From Brevundimonas nasdae (GTDB lineage Bacteria > Pseudomonadota > Alphaproteobacteria > Caulobacterales > Caulobacteraceae), in contig NZ_JAEPWN010000007.1 in assembly GCF_016654005.1 (NCBI RefSeq), positions 62,001 through 126,000 on the forward strand: a DNA stretch of 64,000 bases, in the 5' to 3' direction. A program made the translations under genes and the position numbers. Positions 27,119 to 35,706 of the stretch are shown piece by piece (the first letter of the stretch is position 1; every line of letters starts with the position of its first letter). The notes under the pieces are model-generated. The model worked only from the letters and a program-made list of their open reading frames with translations. It had not been told where the DNA came from and did not search any database.

Positions 27119-28324
27119 ATGACCAAGGTTCTGATCATCGGCGCGGGACACGCGGGCGGCTCGGTTGCGGCCTTTCTTCGGCAGTACGGCCATGAGGGGC
27201 CGATCATTCTGGCGGGCGAAGAGGATGCGCCGCCGTATCAGCGCCCGCCCCTTTCCAAGGCGTGGTTGAAGGGCGAGGCTGATCTGGAGGCGCTGCTGCT
27301 GCGCCCCCTCAGTTTCTATGCCGAGCAGAACATCGACTTTCGTCCCTCGACCATCGCCGTGTCGGTGGATGTGGCGGCCAGGACCGTCGCCTTCCATGAC
27401 GGGTCGTCGGAAACCTATGACATCCTGGTGCTGGCGACGGGATCGACGGCGCGCAAGCTGCCGATCCCCGGCGGCGATCATCCCGATCTGCTGGAGTTGC
27501 GGACGCTGAAGGACGCCGAACGGCTGAAGGCCGTGCTTGGGCCGGGCAAGCGTCTGGCGGTGGTTGGCGGCGGCTATGTCGGCTTGGAGGCGGCGGCCTC
27601 GGCCCGCGCCCTGGGCGCAGAGGCCATCGTCATCGAACGGGCGCCGCGCGTGCTGGCGCGGGTGGCGTCGCAGACCCTGTCGGCCTTCTTCACCGCCCAG
27701 CACCGTGCGCATGGGGTCGAGATCCTGACGGACGCCGAGGTCACGGCCATCGCCCACGACGGGGTGACGCTGGCTGACGGTTCGGTGGTCCGGGCCGATG
27801 CGGTGCTGGTCGGCGTCGGCGCTCTGGCCAGCGACAGTCTGGCGCGGTCGGCGGGGCTGCGCTGCGACGACGGGGTGGTGGTCGATGATCAGGCGCGCAC
27901 CAGCGACCCCGCCATCTTCGCCGTCGGCGACATGACGCGGCGTCCGATCCCGGTTCATGGCGGCGTGCATCACCGTCTGGAAAGCGTGCCCAACGCCCTG
28001 GAGCAGGCGAAACAGGCGGCGTCCGCCATCGTCGGCCGCCCTGGGCCCTCGCCCGAAGTGCCGTGGTTCTGGTCCGACCAGTATGATTTCAAGCTGCAGA
28101 TCGCGGGCCTGCCGTTCGACGCCGACCGCCAGGTCGTGCGGGGCGATCCGTCCGCGTCCGGCTTCGCCGTCTTCCATCTGGCGGGCGACAGGATCGTCTC
28201 GGTGGAGGCCGTCAATGCGCCGCCCGAGTTCATGGCGGGCAAGCAATTGATCGGAAAGGCCACGCCGGTGGATGTCGAAAAACTGTCCGATCCCGCCGTG
28301 TCCATGAAGGCCGTCGCCCTCTGA
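27119..28324 (+). CDS. FAD-dependent ferredoxin reductase (rhodocoxin/putidaredoxin reductase type)
   Basis: 401 aa pyridine nucleotide-disulfide family flavoprotein. FAD-binding GAGHAGGSVAAFLR at the N-terminus, PPYQRPPLSKAWL, a second Rossmann motif VVGGGYVGLEAAAS for NAD(P)H, and the FAD-contact AVGDMTRRP. The C-terminal 85 residues are the reductase-specific domain (WFWSDQYDFKLQIAG). No CxxC is present, so it passes electrons to a ferredoxin, not to a disulfide. No ferredoxin, P450 or dioxygenase gene is adjacent, so its partner is unknown. ATG 27119 is preferred; 27110 is a possible alternative. Confidence 0.9.
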   Translation: MTKVLIIGAGHAGGSVAAFLRQYGHEGPIILAGEEDAPPYQRPPLSKAWLKGEADLEALLLRPLSFYAEQNIDFRPSTIAVSVDVAARTVAFHDGSSETYDILVLATGSTARKLPIPGGDHPDLLELRTLKDAERLKAVLGPGKRLAVVGGGYVGLEAAASARALGAEAIVIERAPRVLARVASQTLSAFFTAQHRAHGVEILTDAEVTAIAHDGVTLADGSVVRADAVLVGVGALASDSLARSAGLRCDDGVVVDDQARTSDPAIFAVGDMTRRPIPVHGGVHHRLESVPNALEQAKQAASAIVGRPGPSPEVPWFWSDQYDFKLQIAGLPFDADRQVVRGDPSASGFAVFHLAGDRIVSVEAVNAPPEFMAGKQLIGKATPVDVEKLSDPAVSMKAVAL

Positions 28325-28356
28325 CGGCGTTGTGATTTAGAAAAGCTTCGTTGCGC

Positions 28357-28374
28357 CGCAACATTTCTGTTGCG
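28357..28374. promoter_or_regulatory. Short perfect dyad upstream of the ATP-grasp cluster
   Basis: CGCAACA (28357-28363) and TGTTGCG (28368-28374) flank TTTC. It lies 50 nt before the ATP-grasp start and 33 nt after the reductase stop, with no T tract, so it is more likely an operator or leader hairpin than a terminator. Confidence 0.35.
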
Positions 28375-28423
28375 CAAACGCTCGTGTCCTGAACAGACTG
28401 TGACTTCCACACGGCGGGGGCGG

Positions 28424-29845
28424 ATGACGAAGGCTTTCGACGAAATGAATGGCGGCGGATCAGGGTCGATCCGCGACAGCTATAAGACTTTGGCGGCATG
28501 GCTACAGAATGCGCCGCCCGATTTGCTGCAAGCGCGCTCGCGCCAGGCGGAACTGTTCTTTCGACGCATGGGCGTGACTTTCGCCGTCTATGGTGATGAA
28601 GAGTCCAATGAGCGGCTGATCCCGTTCGATGTCGTGCCGCGCATCATCGGCGCCGACGAATGGTCTGGGCTGGAGGCGGGGCTCAAGCAACGGGTCTCTG
28701 CGATCAATGCGTTTCTGAAAGACATCTATGGTCCGCAGGAATGCATCAAGGCGGGCGTCGTCCCGGCCGACCTGATCCTGACCAACCCGCACTATCGGCC
28801 TGAAATGCAGGGCCGCCGTCCGCCGGGCGATGTCTGGTGCCATATCGCGGGCGTCGATCTGGTCCGCACGGGCGAGGACGGCTTCTATGTGCTGGAGGAC
28901 AATGTCCGCACGCCGTCGGGCGTCTCCTACATGCTGGAGAACCGCGAAATGATGATGCGGCTGTTCCCCGACCTGTTCGCGGAACACAGCGTGCGCCCGG
29001 TCGAGATCTACACCGACATGCTGCTGCGATCGCTGCAGGCCTCGGCGCCGGATGGGGCGGGCGAAGATCCCACCATCGTCGTGCTGACGCCGGGGCCGTT
29101 CAACTCCGCCTATTATGAGCACAGCTTCCTGGCCGACAAACTGGGGGTCGAACTGGTCGAGGGCGGGGACCTGTTCGTCAATGACGACACCGTCTTCATG
29201 CGCACGACCGAAGGCCCCAAACGCGTCGACGTCATCTATCGCCGCATCGACGACGACTTCATCGACCCCCTGACCTTCATGCCGAACTCGGCGGTCGGGG
29301 TGCCGGGACTGATGTCGGCCTATCACGCCGGACGCGTGACCCTGGCCAATGCGGTCGGGACCGGCGTCGCCGACGACAAGGCGGTCTATACCTACATGCC
29401 GCAGATCATCCGCTTCTTCACCGGAGAGGATGCGATCCTTCAGAACGTCCCGACCTGGCGCTGCCGCGAGCCGGAGGCGCTGAAGGAGGTGCTGGGCAAG
29501 CTGGACCAACTGGTGGTCAAGGAGGTCGGCGGATCGGGCGGCTACGGGATGCTGGTCGGACCGGCCGCGACCAAGGCCGAGATCGAGGCCTTCCGCGCCA
29601 AGCTGATCGCCGATCCCGACGACTTCATCGCCCAGCCGACGCTGAGTCTGTCGACAGCCCCCACGCTGAACGGCGGCGACCTGTCGCCCCGTCACGTCGA
29701 CCTGCGGCCCTTCGTGCTGTCCAGCCCGGCAGGCGTGCGCGTCGCGCCCGGCGGCCTGACGCGGGTGGCGCTGAAAGAGGGCTCTCTGGTGGTGAACTCC
29801 AGCCAGGGCGGCGGAACCAAGGACACCTGGGTGCTGGACAACTAG
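28424..29845 (+). CDS. Circularly permuted ATP-grasp protein (CP_ATPgrasp_2)
   Basis: 473 aa. Recognised as the circularly permuted ATP-grasp family by segments such as RSRQAELFFRRMGVTFAVYGD, FYVLEDNVRTPSGVSYMLENR, RRIDDDFIDPL, VVKEVGGSGGYGMLVGP and the C-terminal LRPFVLS. These enzymes are thought to make peptide or isopeptide bonds using ATP. It heads a four-gene cluster with an alpha-E protein, a transglutaminase-like protease and a proteasome-type Ntn-hydrolase, a combination known from comparative genomics and predicted to synthesise and cleave a small peptide tag or metabolite. The product is unknown. ATG 28424 is preferred over an upstream in-frame start because the family begins here. 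Confidence 0.92.
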   Translation: MTKAFDEMNGGGSGSIRDSYKTLAAWLQNAPPDLLQARSRQAELFFRRMGVTFAVYGDEESNERLIPFDVVPRIIGADEWSGLEAGLKQRVSAINAFLKDIYGPQECIKAGVVPADLILTNPHYRPEMQGRRPPGDVWCHIAGVDLVRTGEDGFYVLEDNVRTPSGVSYMLENREMMMRLFPDLFAEHSVRPVEIYTDMLLRSLQASAPDGAGEDPTIVVLTPGPFNSAYYEHSFLADKLGVELVEGGDLFVNDDTVFMRTTEGPKRVDVIYRRIDDDFIDPLTFMPNSAVGVPGLMSAYHAGRVTLANAVGTGVADDKAVYTYMPQIIRFFTGEDAILQNVPTWRCREPEALKEVLGKLDQLVVKEVGGSGGYGMLVGPAATKAEIEAFRAKLIADPDDFIAQPTLSLSTAPTLNGGDLSPRHVDLRPFVLSSPAGVRVAPGGLTRVALKEGSLVVNSSQGGGTKDTWVLDN

Positions 29846-30784
29846 ATGCTCTCACGCACAGCAGACAGCCTGTACTGGACCGGCCGCTATATGGAGCGGG
29901 CGGATTTCCTTGCGCGGATTCTGGAGGCGGCGATCCGTCTGGCCGCGCTGCCGGCCAAGGATCAGGCCACCGTCACCGCCTGGGCCGGGGCCATCGCCTC
30001 GTCGGGGGTGAAGAGCGCATTCGACGCCTCTGGCCGCACGCCGTCCGAAAAGTCGGTGCGCGAGTACCTGGCCTTCGGCGCGGACAACTCCACCTCGATC
30101 AAGGCCTGCATCACGCGCGCACGGACCAATGCGCGTTCGGTCCGCACGGCCCTGACCATCGAGCTGTGGGAGGCGATCAACGGGGCCTGGAACGGCCTGA
30201 ACGAACTGGGCGAGCCGACCAAGCGGGACGATTTCACCAGCTATCTCGACTTCGTCAAATCGACCTCTCTGGCGGTTGAGGGCGCCTCGTCGCGGACCAT
30301 GCTGAGGAATGACGCCTACTGGTTCCTGCGTCTGGGCATGGCGATCGAGCGGGCCGACAACACCGCGCGCCTTCTGGACGTGAAATACCATCTGCTGCTG
30401 CCGCCCGGCGAACGGGTGGGCGGGCAGCTGGACTATTTCCAGTGGACGACCCTGCTGCGCGAGGTCTCGGCCCTGACCGCCTATCGCTGGGTTTACCGCG
30501 AAAGCGTGCGGCCCTGGCTGGTCGCCGACCTGCTGGTGCTGAACCGCCAGATGCCGCGCTCCCTGGCCAGCTGCCAGGGCATGATCGTCAGCTATCTGGA
30601 GAAACTGGCCGCCGATTACGGCCGTCGCGGCCCCGCCCAGCGTCTGGCCTCAAGCCGCCTGACCCAGTTCAACGAAGCCAGGATCGAGGACATCTTCCAG
30701 GCCGGCCTGCACGAATATATCCAGAACTTCCTGAACGAGAACAACGCCCTGGCGGGCGCCATCCACGAACAGTATCTGGTCTGA
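29846..30784 (+). CDS. Alpha-E domain protein (DUF403)
   Basis: 312 aa, mostly helical. Starts MLSRTADSLYWTGRYMERADFLARILE, the signature of the alpha-E family, and continues with RNDAYWFLRLGMAIERADNTARLLD. The ATG directly follows the TAG of the ATP-grasp gene with no spacer. Alpha-E proteins co-occur nearly always with the permuted ATP-grasp and are believed to form a complex with it or bind its product. Biochemical function is not established. Confidence 0.92.
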   Translation: MLSRTADSLYWTGRYMERADFLARILEAAIRLAALPAKDQATVTAWAGAIASSGVKSAFDASGRTPSEKSVREYLAFGADNSTSIKACITRARTNARSVRTALTIELWEAINGAWNGLNELGEPTKRDDFTSYLDFVKSTSLAVEGASSRTMLRNDAYWFLRLGMAIERADNTARLLDVKYHLLLPPGERVGGQLDYFQWTTLLREVSALTAYRWVYRESVRPWLVADLLVLNRQMPRSLASCQGMIVSYLEKLAADYGRRGPAQRLASSRLTQFNEARIEDIFQAGLHEYIQNFLNENNALAGAIHEQYLV

Positions 30785-30786
30785 CC

Positions 30787-31626
30787 ATGCGGATAAGGAT
30801 CGATCACTCCACCCGCTATGGCTACGCCCGCCCGGCGCGGTTCATCGTCCAGATGCTGCGCCTGACGCCGCGTTCGTGCGAGAGCCAGCAGGTCGGCGAC
30901 TGGCGGATCGAAACCGACGTGGACGCCCGTCTTCGCCGCAGCGAGGACGCCTTCGGCAACATCGTCCACAGCCTCTACACCGAGCGGCCGACGGACTCCT
31001 TGACGATCCGGGTCATGGGCGAGGTTTCGACCGTGGATACGGGCGGGGTGATCCGGGGACAGTCTGAACGCCTGTCGCCCCTGGTCTTCCTGCGTGACAC
31101 GGCCCTGACCCGCGCCGACGCCGCCATCCTGGATTTCGCCCAGGCGATAGGGCAGGGCGATCCGCTGGACCGGATGCACCGCCTGATGGGCGCGCTGCAC
31201 AGGGATGTGGCGTTCGAGGTCGGCTCCACCTCCGCCACGCACACCGCCGCCGAGGCCTTCGCCCAGAGACGCGGCGTCTGTCAGGACCACGCCCAGATCT
31301 TCATTTCGGCGGCGCACAGGCTGGGGGTTCCGGCTCGCTATGTCTCTGGCCACCTGAACCGTTCCGACGGCCAGCACGATCAGGACGCCGCCCACGCCTG
31401 GGCCGAAGCCTGGATCGAGGGGCTGGGCTGGGTCGGGTTCGACCCCGCCAACGGCATCTGTCCGACGGATCAGTATGTGCGGGTGGCGGTGGGGCTGGAT
31501 GCGCTGGGCGCGACGCCGATCCGCGGGACCAGCTACGGCGGCGGCCAGGAAAGCCTGACGGTCGCCCTTCATGTGCGGCCTGTGCAACAGAGCCAGCAGC
31601 AACTGCAGTCCAGAGGTTGGGGTTAA
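30787..31626 (+). CDS. Transglutaminase-like cysteine protease
   Basis: 279 aa. N-terminal beta domain (MRIRIDHSTRYGYARPARF) typical of the bacterial transglutaminase N family, then the papain-like core with Cys165 (RRGVCQDHAQ), His203 (DAAHAWAEAW) and Asp219 (GFDPANG). It begins 2 nt after the alpha-E stop. In this conserved neighbourhood the enzyme is expected to hydrolyse the amide product of the ATP-grasp enzyme or process its target. No signal peptide, so cytoplasmic. Confidence 0.92.
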   Translation: MRIRIDHSTRYGYARPARFIVQMLRLTPRSCESQQVGDWRIETDVDARLRRSEDAFGNIVHSLYTERPTDSLTIRVMGEVSTVDTGGVIRGQSERLSPLVFLRDTALTRADAAILDFAQAIGQGDPLDRMHRLMGALHRDVAFEVGSTSATHTAAEAFAQRRGVCQDHAQIFISAAHRLGVPARYVSGHLNRSDGQHDQDAAHAWAEAWIEGLGWVGFDPANGICPTDQYVRVAVGLDALGATPIRGTSYGGGQESLTVALHVRPVQQSQQQLQSRGWG

Positions 31627-31688
31627 TAGGCAAGTCCGACGAATCTGTTAGCGTCGTCGGATTCGCATCGGGGAGCAGTCAGAGCGAA

Positions 31689-32474
31689 GTGACCTATTGC
31701 GTGGGTATGCTGGTTGACGAGGGATTGGCGATGATCGCCGATACTCGGACCAACGCGGGCGTGGACAACATCTCGTCCTACCGAAAGCTTCACATCTACA
31801 AGACGCCGGGCGAGCGTATTCTGGCCGTGGCGACGGCGGGCAATCTGTCGGTGACCCAGACGGCTCTGGCCATGGTCGCTGAGGGCGTGAAGCTGCCGGA
31901 CGCCAATGCGCCCGAGACGCTGGAGACGGCGCCGACCCTGTTCCGCGCCGCCCAGATTCTGGGTCATGCGCTGGCGACGGTGCGGGCCACGATCAACACC
32001 CCGCCTTCGCCCACTGCCGATGCGCTGAACGTCAACGCCTCCATGCTGCTGGGCGGCCAGATCGGCGACGGCAAGATGGGGCTGTATCTGATCTATGGTC
32101 AGGGCAATTTCATCGAATGCGGCCCCGACACGCCCTTCCTCCAGATCGGAGAGTTGAAGTACGGCAAGCCGATCCTGGACCGCGCCCTGCATAACTCCAC
32201 CCCCCTGTCCGAGGCGGTGAAGATCGGGCTGATCTCGTTCGATTCGACCATCCGCTCCAACCTGGCGGTGGGCGCGCCGCTGGACCTGATCGTCATCCCG
32301 CGCGGCAAACTGTCAGGGATGGAGCGTCGCATCGACGTCGATGATCCCTATTTCCGAGACCTGGGCCGCCGCTGGTCCGAAGCCCTGGCGTCCGCACACA
32401 GAGCCATGCCCGATCCGACCTGGCTGGATCTGAATGAAGAGCCTGCGTTGAGGCCGATGACGATTGTGACCTAG
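31689..32474 (+). CDS. Proteasome-type Ntn-hydrolase peptidase
   Basis: 261 aa predicted proteasome-type protease. GTG 31689 is chosen since it places Thr2 (VTYCVGMLVDEGLAMIADTRTNAGVDNIS) at the mature N-terminus as the nucleophile, after Met removal. Family-typical DTRTNAGVDN and KLHIYKTPGERILAVATAGN follow. An upstream in-frame ATG at 31617 would bury the Thr and overlap the transglutaminase gene. This is the fourth member of the ATP-grasp / alpha-E / transglutaminase cluster. Confidence 0.9.
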   Translation: MTYCVGMLVDEGLAMIADTRTNAGVDNISSYRKLHIYKTPGERILAVATAGNLSVTQTALAMVAEGVKLPDANAPETLETAPTLFRAAQILGHALATVRATINTPPSPTADALNVNASMLLGGQIGDGKMGLYLIYGQGNFIECGPDTPFLQIGELKYGKPILDRALHNSTPLSEAVKIGLISFDSTIRSNLAVGAPLDLIVIPRGKLSGMERRIDVDDPYFRDLGRRWSEALASAHRAMPDPTWLDLNEEPALRPMTIVT

Positions 32475-32528
32475 CTAAGACTGCGAGGTGTTCGCAATTT
32501 TGCTTGTGCGACATATTGAAGCTGTTTA

Positions 32529-32545
32529 TTGCGACCGCATCGCAA
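32529..32545. promoter_or_regulatory. Dyad TTGCGA-N5-TCGCAA before a siderophore receptor, possible iron-regulatory site
   Basis: TTGCGA (32529-32534) and TCGCAA (32540-32545) form a 6-bp dyad 25 nt before the receptor ATG. Position in front of an iron-uptake gene suggests a Fur- or Irr-like site. The match to any published consensus was not tested, so this is tentative. Confidence 0.3.
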
Positions 32546-32570
32546 AATCAGACCAAAAGGTCGCAGCAAT

Positions 32571-34871
32571 ATGTCCGACTCTCGCGCATCGTCTCTCCGC
32601 GCACTTCTTTTCGCCTCCAGCGCAGCCGGGATGCTGGTCGCTGCTCCGGCCGTAGCCGCCGACGCCGCTGAAGCTGGCGCGACCGTCGCGGCGGTTGAGC
32701 AGCAACAGCCCACGAACCTGGGCACCGTCGACGTCAACGGTCATGCGCAGCGCCGTGAGCCGCAGAGCTCGAAATATGTTGCGCCGCTGGTCGACACCCC
32801 GCGCGCCGTCACCGTCATTCCGCAGCAGGTCATCGAACAGATCGGCGCGACCTCGCTGCAGGACCTGCTGCGCACCTCGCCCGGCATCACCTTCGGCGCA
32901 GGCGAGGGCGGCCAGCCGCTGGCCGACCGTCCGTTCATCCGTGGTCAGGCCTCGGGCAATAACATCTTCGTCGACGGCATTCGTGACACGGGCGGCCAGC
33001 AGCGCGAAGTCTTCAACCTGGAGCAGGTCGAAGTCATCAAGGGGCCTGACTCGGTCTATTCGGGCCGTGGTTCTGGCGGCGGGTCGATCAACCTGTCGTC
33101 CAAGTCGCCCAAGCTGACCGACTTCACCAATGTCTCGCTGGGCGGAGGCACGGACTCCTACTGGCGCGGCACCATCGACCAGAACTGGCGCATCGGCGAG
33201 ACGGCCGGTTTCCGCATCAACATCCTGTCGGCGTCGGGTGACGTCGCAGGCCGCAACGCCGTCGATTACGACAAGTTCGGCGTCGCCGCCGCTCTGGGTG
33301 TCGGCCTGGGCACGGACACCACCGCGACCCTCAGCTTCAACTATCTCGACAGCAACCAGATGCCTGACTACGGCATCCCGCTCTACACCAAGCGCGGCGG
33401 GGCCACGGCTCCGCGTGAGAACGCCCAGGGCGTTCTGGATGTGCCCTATGACACCTTCTACGGGCTGACGGCGCGCGATTATCTGAACAATACGGTCAAG
33501 AGCGCGACCCTGAAGCTGGAGCACCGCTTCTCGCCGAACCTGGCGATCCGCAACACCACCCGCTATTCCGAAACCCTGAACGACTATGTCGTGACCAACC
33601 CGGGCGATGGCGGCAATGCGGTTCTGGTCAACGGCGTCTGGTGGATGAAGCGCGGTCTGAAGTCGCGTTGGAACCCCGCAGACACTACGGCGAACGTCAC
33701 CGAACTGTTCGGCACGTTCAACACGGGCGCCATCAAGCACAGCTTCGACGTGGGCGCCGAGTTCACGCACGAGATCAACAAGAACGCGTCGTGGACCGTC
33801 ACGACCACATCGGGCTCCAGCTGCCCGACGCAGTTGCAGACGGGCGTGCCCTATGACTGCACCCTGCTTTATAATCCCAACCCCAGCGACCCGTGGACCG
33901 GGACCAAGGTTCTGGGCGCGGTGACCAAGAACTCGACCACCACCAAGTCGGTCTTCGCGTTCGACTCGATCGAGCTGACCGAGCGGTGGCTGCTGAACCT
34001 GGGCGTTCGGTGGGATGAATACGCCGTAGGCGGCGTTGACTCGACCGGGAAGCTGGTCGCCAAGAATTCCTGGGACTTCGTCAACTATCAGGCGGGTCTG
34101 GTCTATAAGCCGACGCCGAACACCAGCGTCTATGCATCCTGGGCCACGTCTTCGACGCCGCCGACCATCAGCGCGGGCGACCAGAACAACAGCGGCGGCA
34201 ATGGAACCGGCAATCTGCTGACCGAAGTCCTCGACCCTGAAGACACCACCAGCTACGAGATCGGCGCCAAGGCCAGCCTGTTCCGCGATCAACTGCAGTT
34301 GAGCGTCGCCGCCTTCCATCTGACGCGAAAGAACGCCCAGATCCAGATTGACGACGGCGTCTATGCCCAGGCTGGCGAGGTCGAGGTCAAGGGTGTCGAA
34401 CTGGGCGTGTCGGGCAACATCACGCCCAAGTGGCAGGTGTTCGGCGGCTACACCTTCCAGGATTCCGAACTGGTGAAGGGCGCCGTGAGCGTTCTGGCAG
34501 GCCCGCCGCGCGTCGTGGTTCCCAATCCTCTTGTCGGGCTTGAGTTGGCCAATACGCCCAAGCACAACGTCAGTCTGTTCTCGACCTACAAGGTCACCTC
34601 GCGCTTCACGGCGGGCGGCGGCGTCTATTATGTGTCGCGTTCGAACGGCGGCAATCAGGGTGGCGCAGGCGGCGGCGCCAATGGCGTCTATGCCCCGGCC
34701 TATACTCGCGTTGACGCCTTCGCTTCCTACGCCCTGACCGATCGTGCGGCCCTGCAGCTGAACGTGCAGAATGTGGGTGATGAGCGTTACATCATCCGCA
34801 CCAACGGCGTTCACCATGCCGATCCGGCGCCGGGTCGTTCGGCCACCCTGGCCCTGAACCTGCGCTTCTAA
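32571..34871 (+). CDS. TonB-dependent siderophore receptor
   Basis: 766 aa outer-membrane receptor. Signal peptide (MSDSRASSLRALLFASSAAG to about AAD), plug domain (TPRAVTVIPQQVIEQIGATSLQDLLRT, FIRGQASGNNIFVDGIRD, EVIKGPDSVYSGRGSGGGSIN) and a 22-strand barrel ending in ALNLRF with a terminal Phe. The plug is of the catecholate/FhuE-like siderophore class (Fiu-like). A piuC gene follows, a standard partner of Fiu/PiuA receptors. ATG 32571 is preferred over a longer frame because it begins the signal peptide. Confidence 0.92.
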   Translation: MSDSRASSLRALLFASSAAGMLVAAPAVAADAAEAGATVAAVEQQQPTNLGTVDVNGHAQRREPQSSKYVAPLVDTPRAVTVIPQQVIEQIGATSLQDLLRTSPGITFGAGEGGQPLADRPFIRGQASGNNIFVDGIRDTGGQQREVFNLEQVEVIKGPDSVYSGRGSGGGSINLSSKSPKLTDFTNVSLGGGTDSYWRGTIDQNWRIGETAGFRINILSASGDVAGRNAVDYDKFGVAAALGVGLGTDTTATLSFNYLDSNQMPDYGIPLYTKRGGATAPRENAQGVLDVPYDTFYGLTARDYLNNTVKSATLKLEHRFSPNLAIRNTTRYSETLNDYVVTNPGDGGNAVLVNGVWWMKRGLKSRWNPADTTANVTELFGTFNTGAIKHSFDVGAEFTHEINKNASWTVTTTSGSSCPTQLQTGVPYDCTLLYNPNPSDPWTGTKVLGAVTKNSTTTKSVFAFDSIELTERWLLNLGVRWDEYAVGGVDSTGKLVAKNSWDFVNYQAGLVYKPTPNTSVYASWATSSTPPTISAGDQNNSGGNGTGNLLTEVLDPEDTTSYEIGAKASLFRDQLQLSVAAFHLTRKNAQIQIDDGVYAQAGEVEVKGVELGVSGNITPKWQVFGGYTFQDSELVKGAVSVLAGPPRVVVPNPLVGLELANTPKHNVSLFSTYKVTSRFTAGGGVYYVSRSNGGNQGGAGGGANGVYAPAYTRVDAFASYALTDRAALQLNVQNVGDERYIIRTNGVHHADPAPGRSATLALNLRF

Positions 34872-34895
34872 AGGCCGTTTCCCCGGCCTATTCTG

Positions 34896-34932
34896 GACGG
34901 CCCCGTGTTCCCCGCGGGGCCGTCTTCTTTTT
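34896..34932 (+). terminator. Intrinsic terminator after the siderophore receptor
   Basis: GACGGCCCC (34896-34904) pairs with GGGGCCGTC (34916-34924), followed by TTCTTTTT. It lies 25 nt past the receptor stop and before piuC, so piuC depends on read-through or its own promoter. Confidence 0.8.
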
Positions 34933-34946
34933 GAGCGAGGCTCGAC

Positions 34947-35633
34947 GTGCTGCTCCAGATTCCTGAAGTCTTCTCCAAGGCCGAAGTGAAGGCGTTGCGC
35001 GAACGGTTGGACGCGGGGCCGTGGGTGGACGGCAATGTCACCTCGGGCCACCAGTCGGCGACGGCGAAACGGAACCAGCAACTGCCCGAGGACTCGGTGG
35101 CGGCCAAGGAGGTCTCGGCCCTGGTGGTGCAGGCGCTGAACGCCAATCCGATGTTTGTGGCGGCGGCCCTGCCGCACACCATCTTCCCCCCGCTGTTCAA
35201 CCGATACGAAGGCGGCGGCGAGTTCGGGCTTCATGTCGACAACGCCATCCGCCAGTCGCGCGACGGCGGGACCGTCCGCATCCGCAGCGACCTGTCCGCG
35301 ACCCTGTTCCTGTCAGAGCCGGAGGACTACGACGGCGGCGAACTGATCATCGAGGAGATGTACGGAGCCCAGTCGATCAAGCTGCCCGCAGGCGATCTGG
35401 TCCTGTATCCGTCCTAGAGCCTGCACCGGGTTACGCCTGTGACGCGCGGCGCGCGGGTGTCGTCCTTCATGTGGCTGCAGAGCCTGGTGCGCGACGACGC
35501 CGACCGCGAGACCCTGTTCCGTCTGGACATCGCAACCCAGCGGGTGGCGGTCGAAAAGGGGCCCAAGGATCAGGCCGTGATCGAACTGACTGGCGTCTAT
35601 CACAACCTGCTGCGGCGCTGGTCCGAGGTGTGA
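34947..35633 (+). pseudogene. piuC: PiuC-type Fe(II)/2-oxoglutarate hydroxylase interrupted by an amber codon
   Basis: A 228-codon frame encoding a PKHD-type hydroxylase (YbiX/PiuC family) is intact except for TAG at 35415-35417 (codon 157). Sequence on both sides matches the family in one frame: ...GDLVLYPS, stop, [14 protein letters not shown].... Homologues read YPSSSLHRV, so a serine codon TCG has become TAG by one base change. The truncated product keeps His96-x-Asp98 but loses the third iron ligand His160 and the 2-oxoglutarate-binding Arg170 region, so it should be inactive unless the stop is read through. GTG start with GAGG upstream. It may be a true pseudogene, a suppressible allele or a base-call error. 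Confidence 0.88.
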
Positions 35634-35706
35634 CCCAGGGGTCACCCTGCGGTTTTTAAGCCCAGCGCAGTGAACCGTCTGCGGGTCTGGCCTATTGTAA
35701 CGCTTG

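Noticed and set aside
26696..28246. 516-codon frame extending the TrpR-like gene upstream
   Set aside because: The extension is antisense to the ferredoxin reductase gene; family length fits a start at 26980.
32526..35234. 902-codon antisense frame opposite the siderophore receptor
   Set aside because: Shadow of the receptor codons; composition is random-like and it spans a terminator and two genes.
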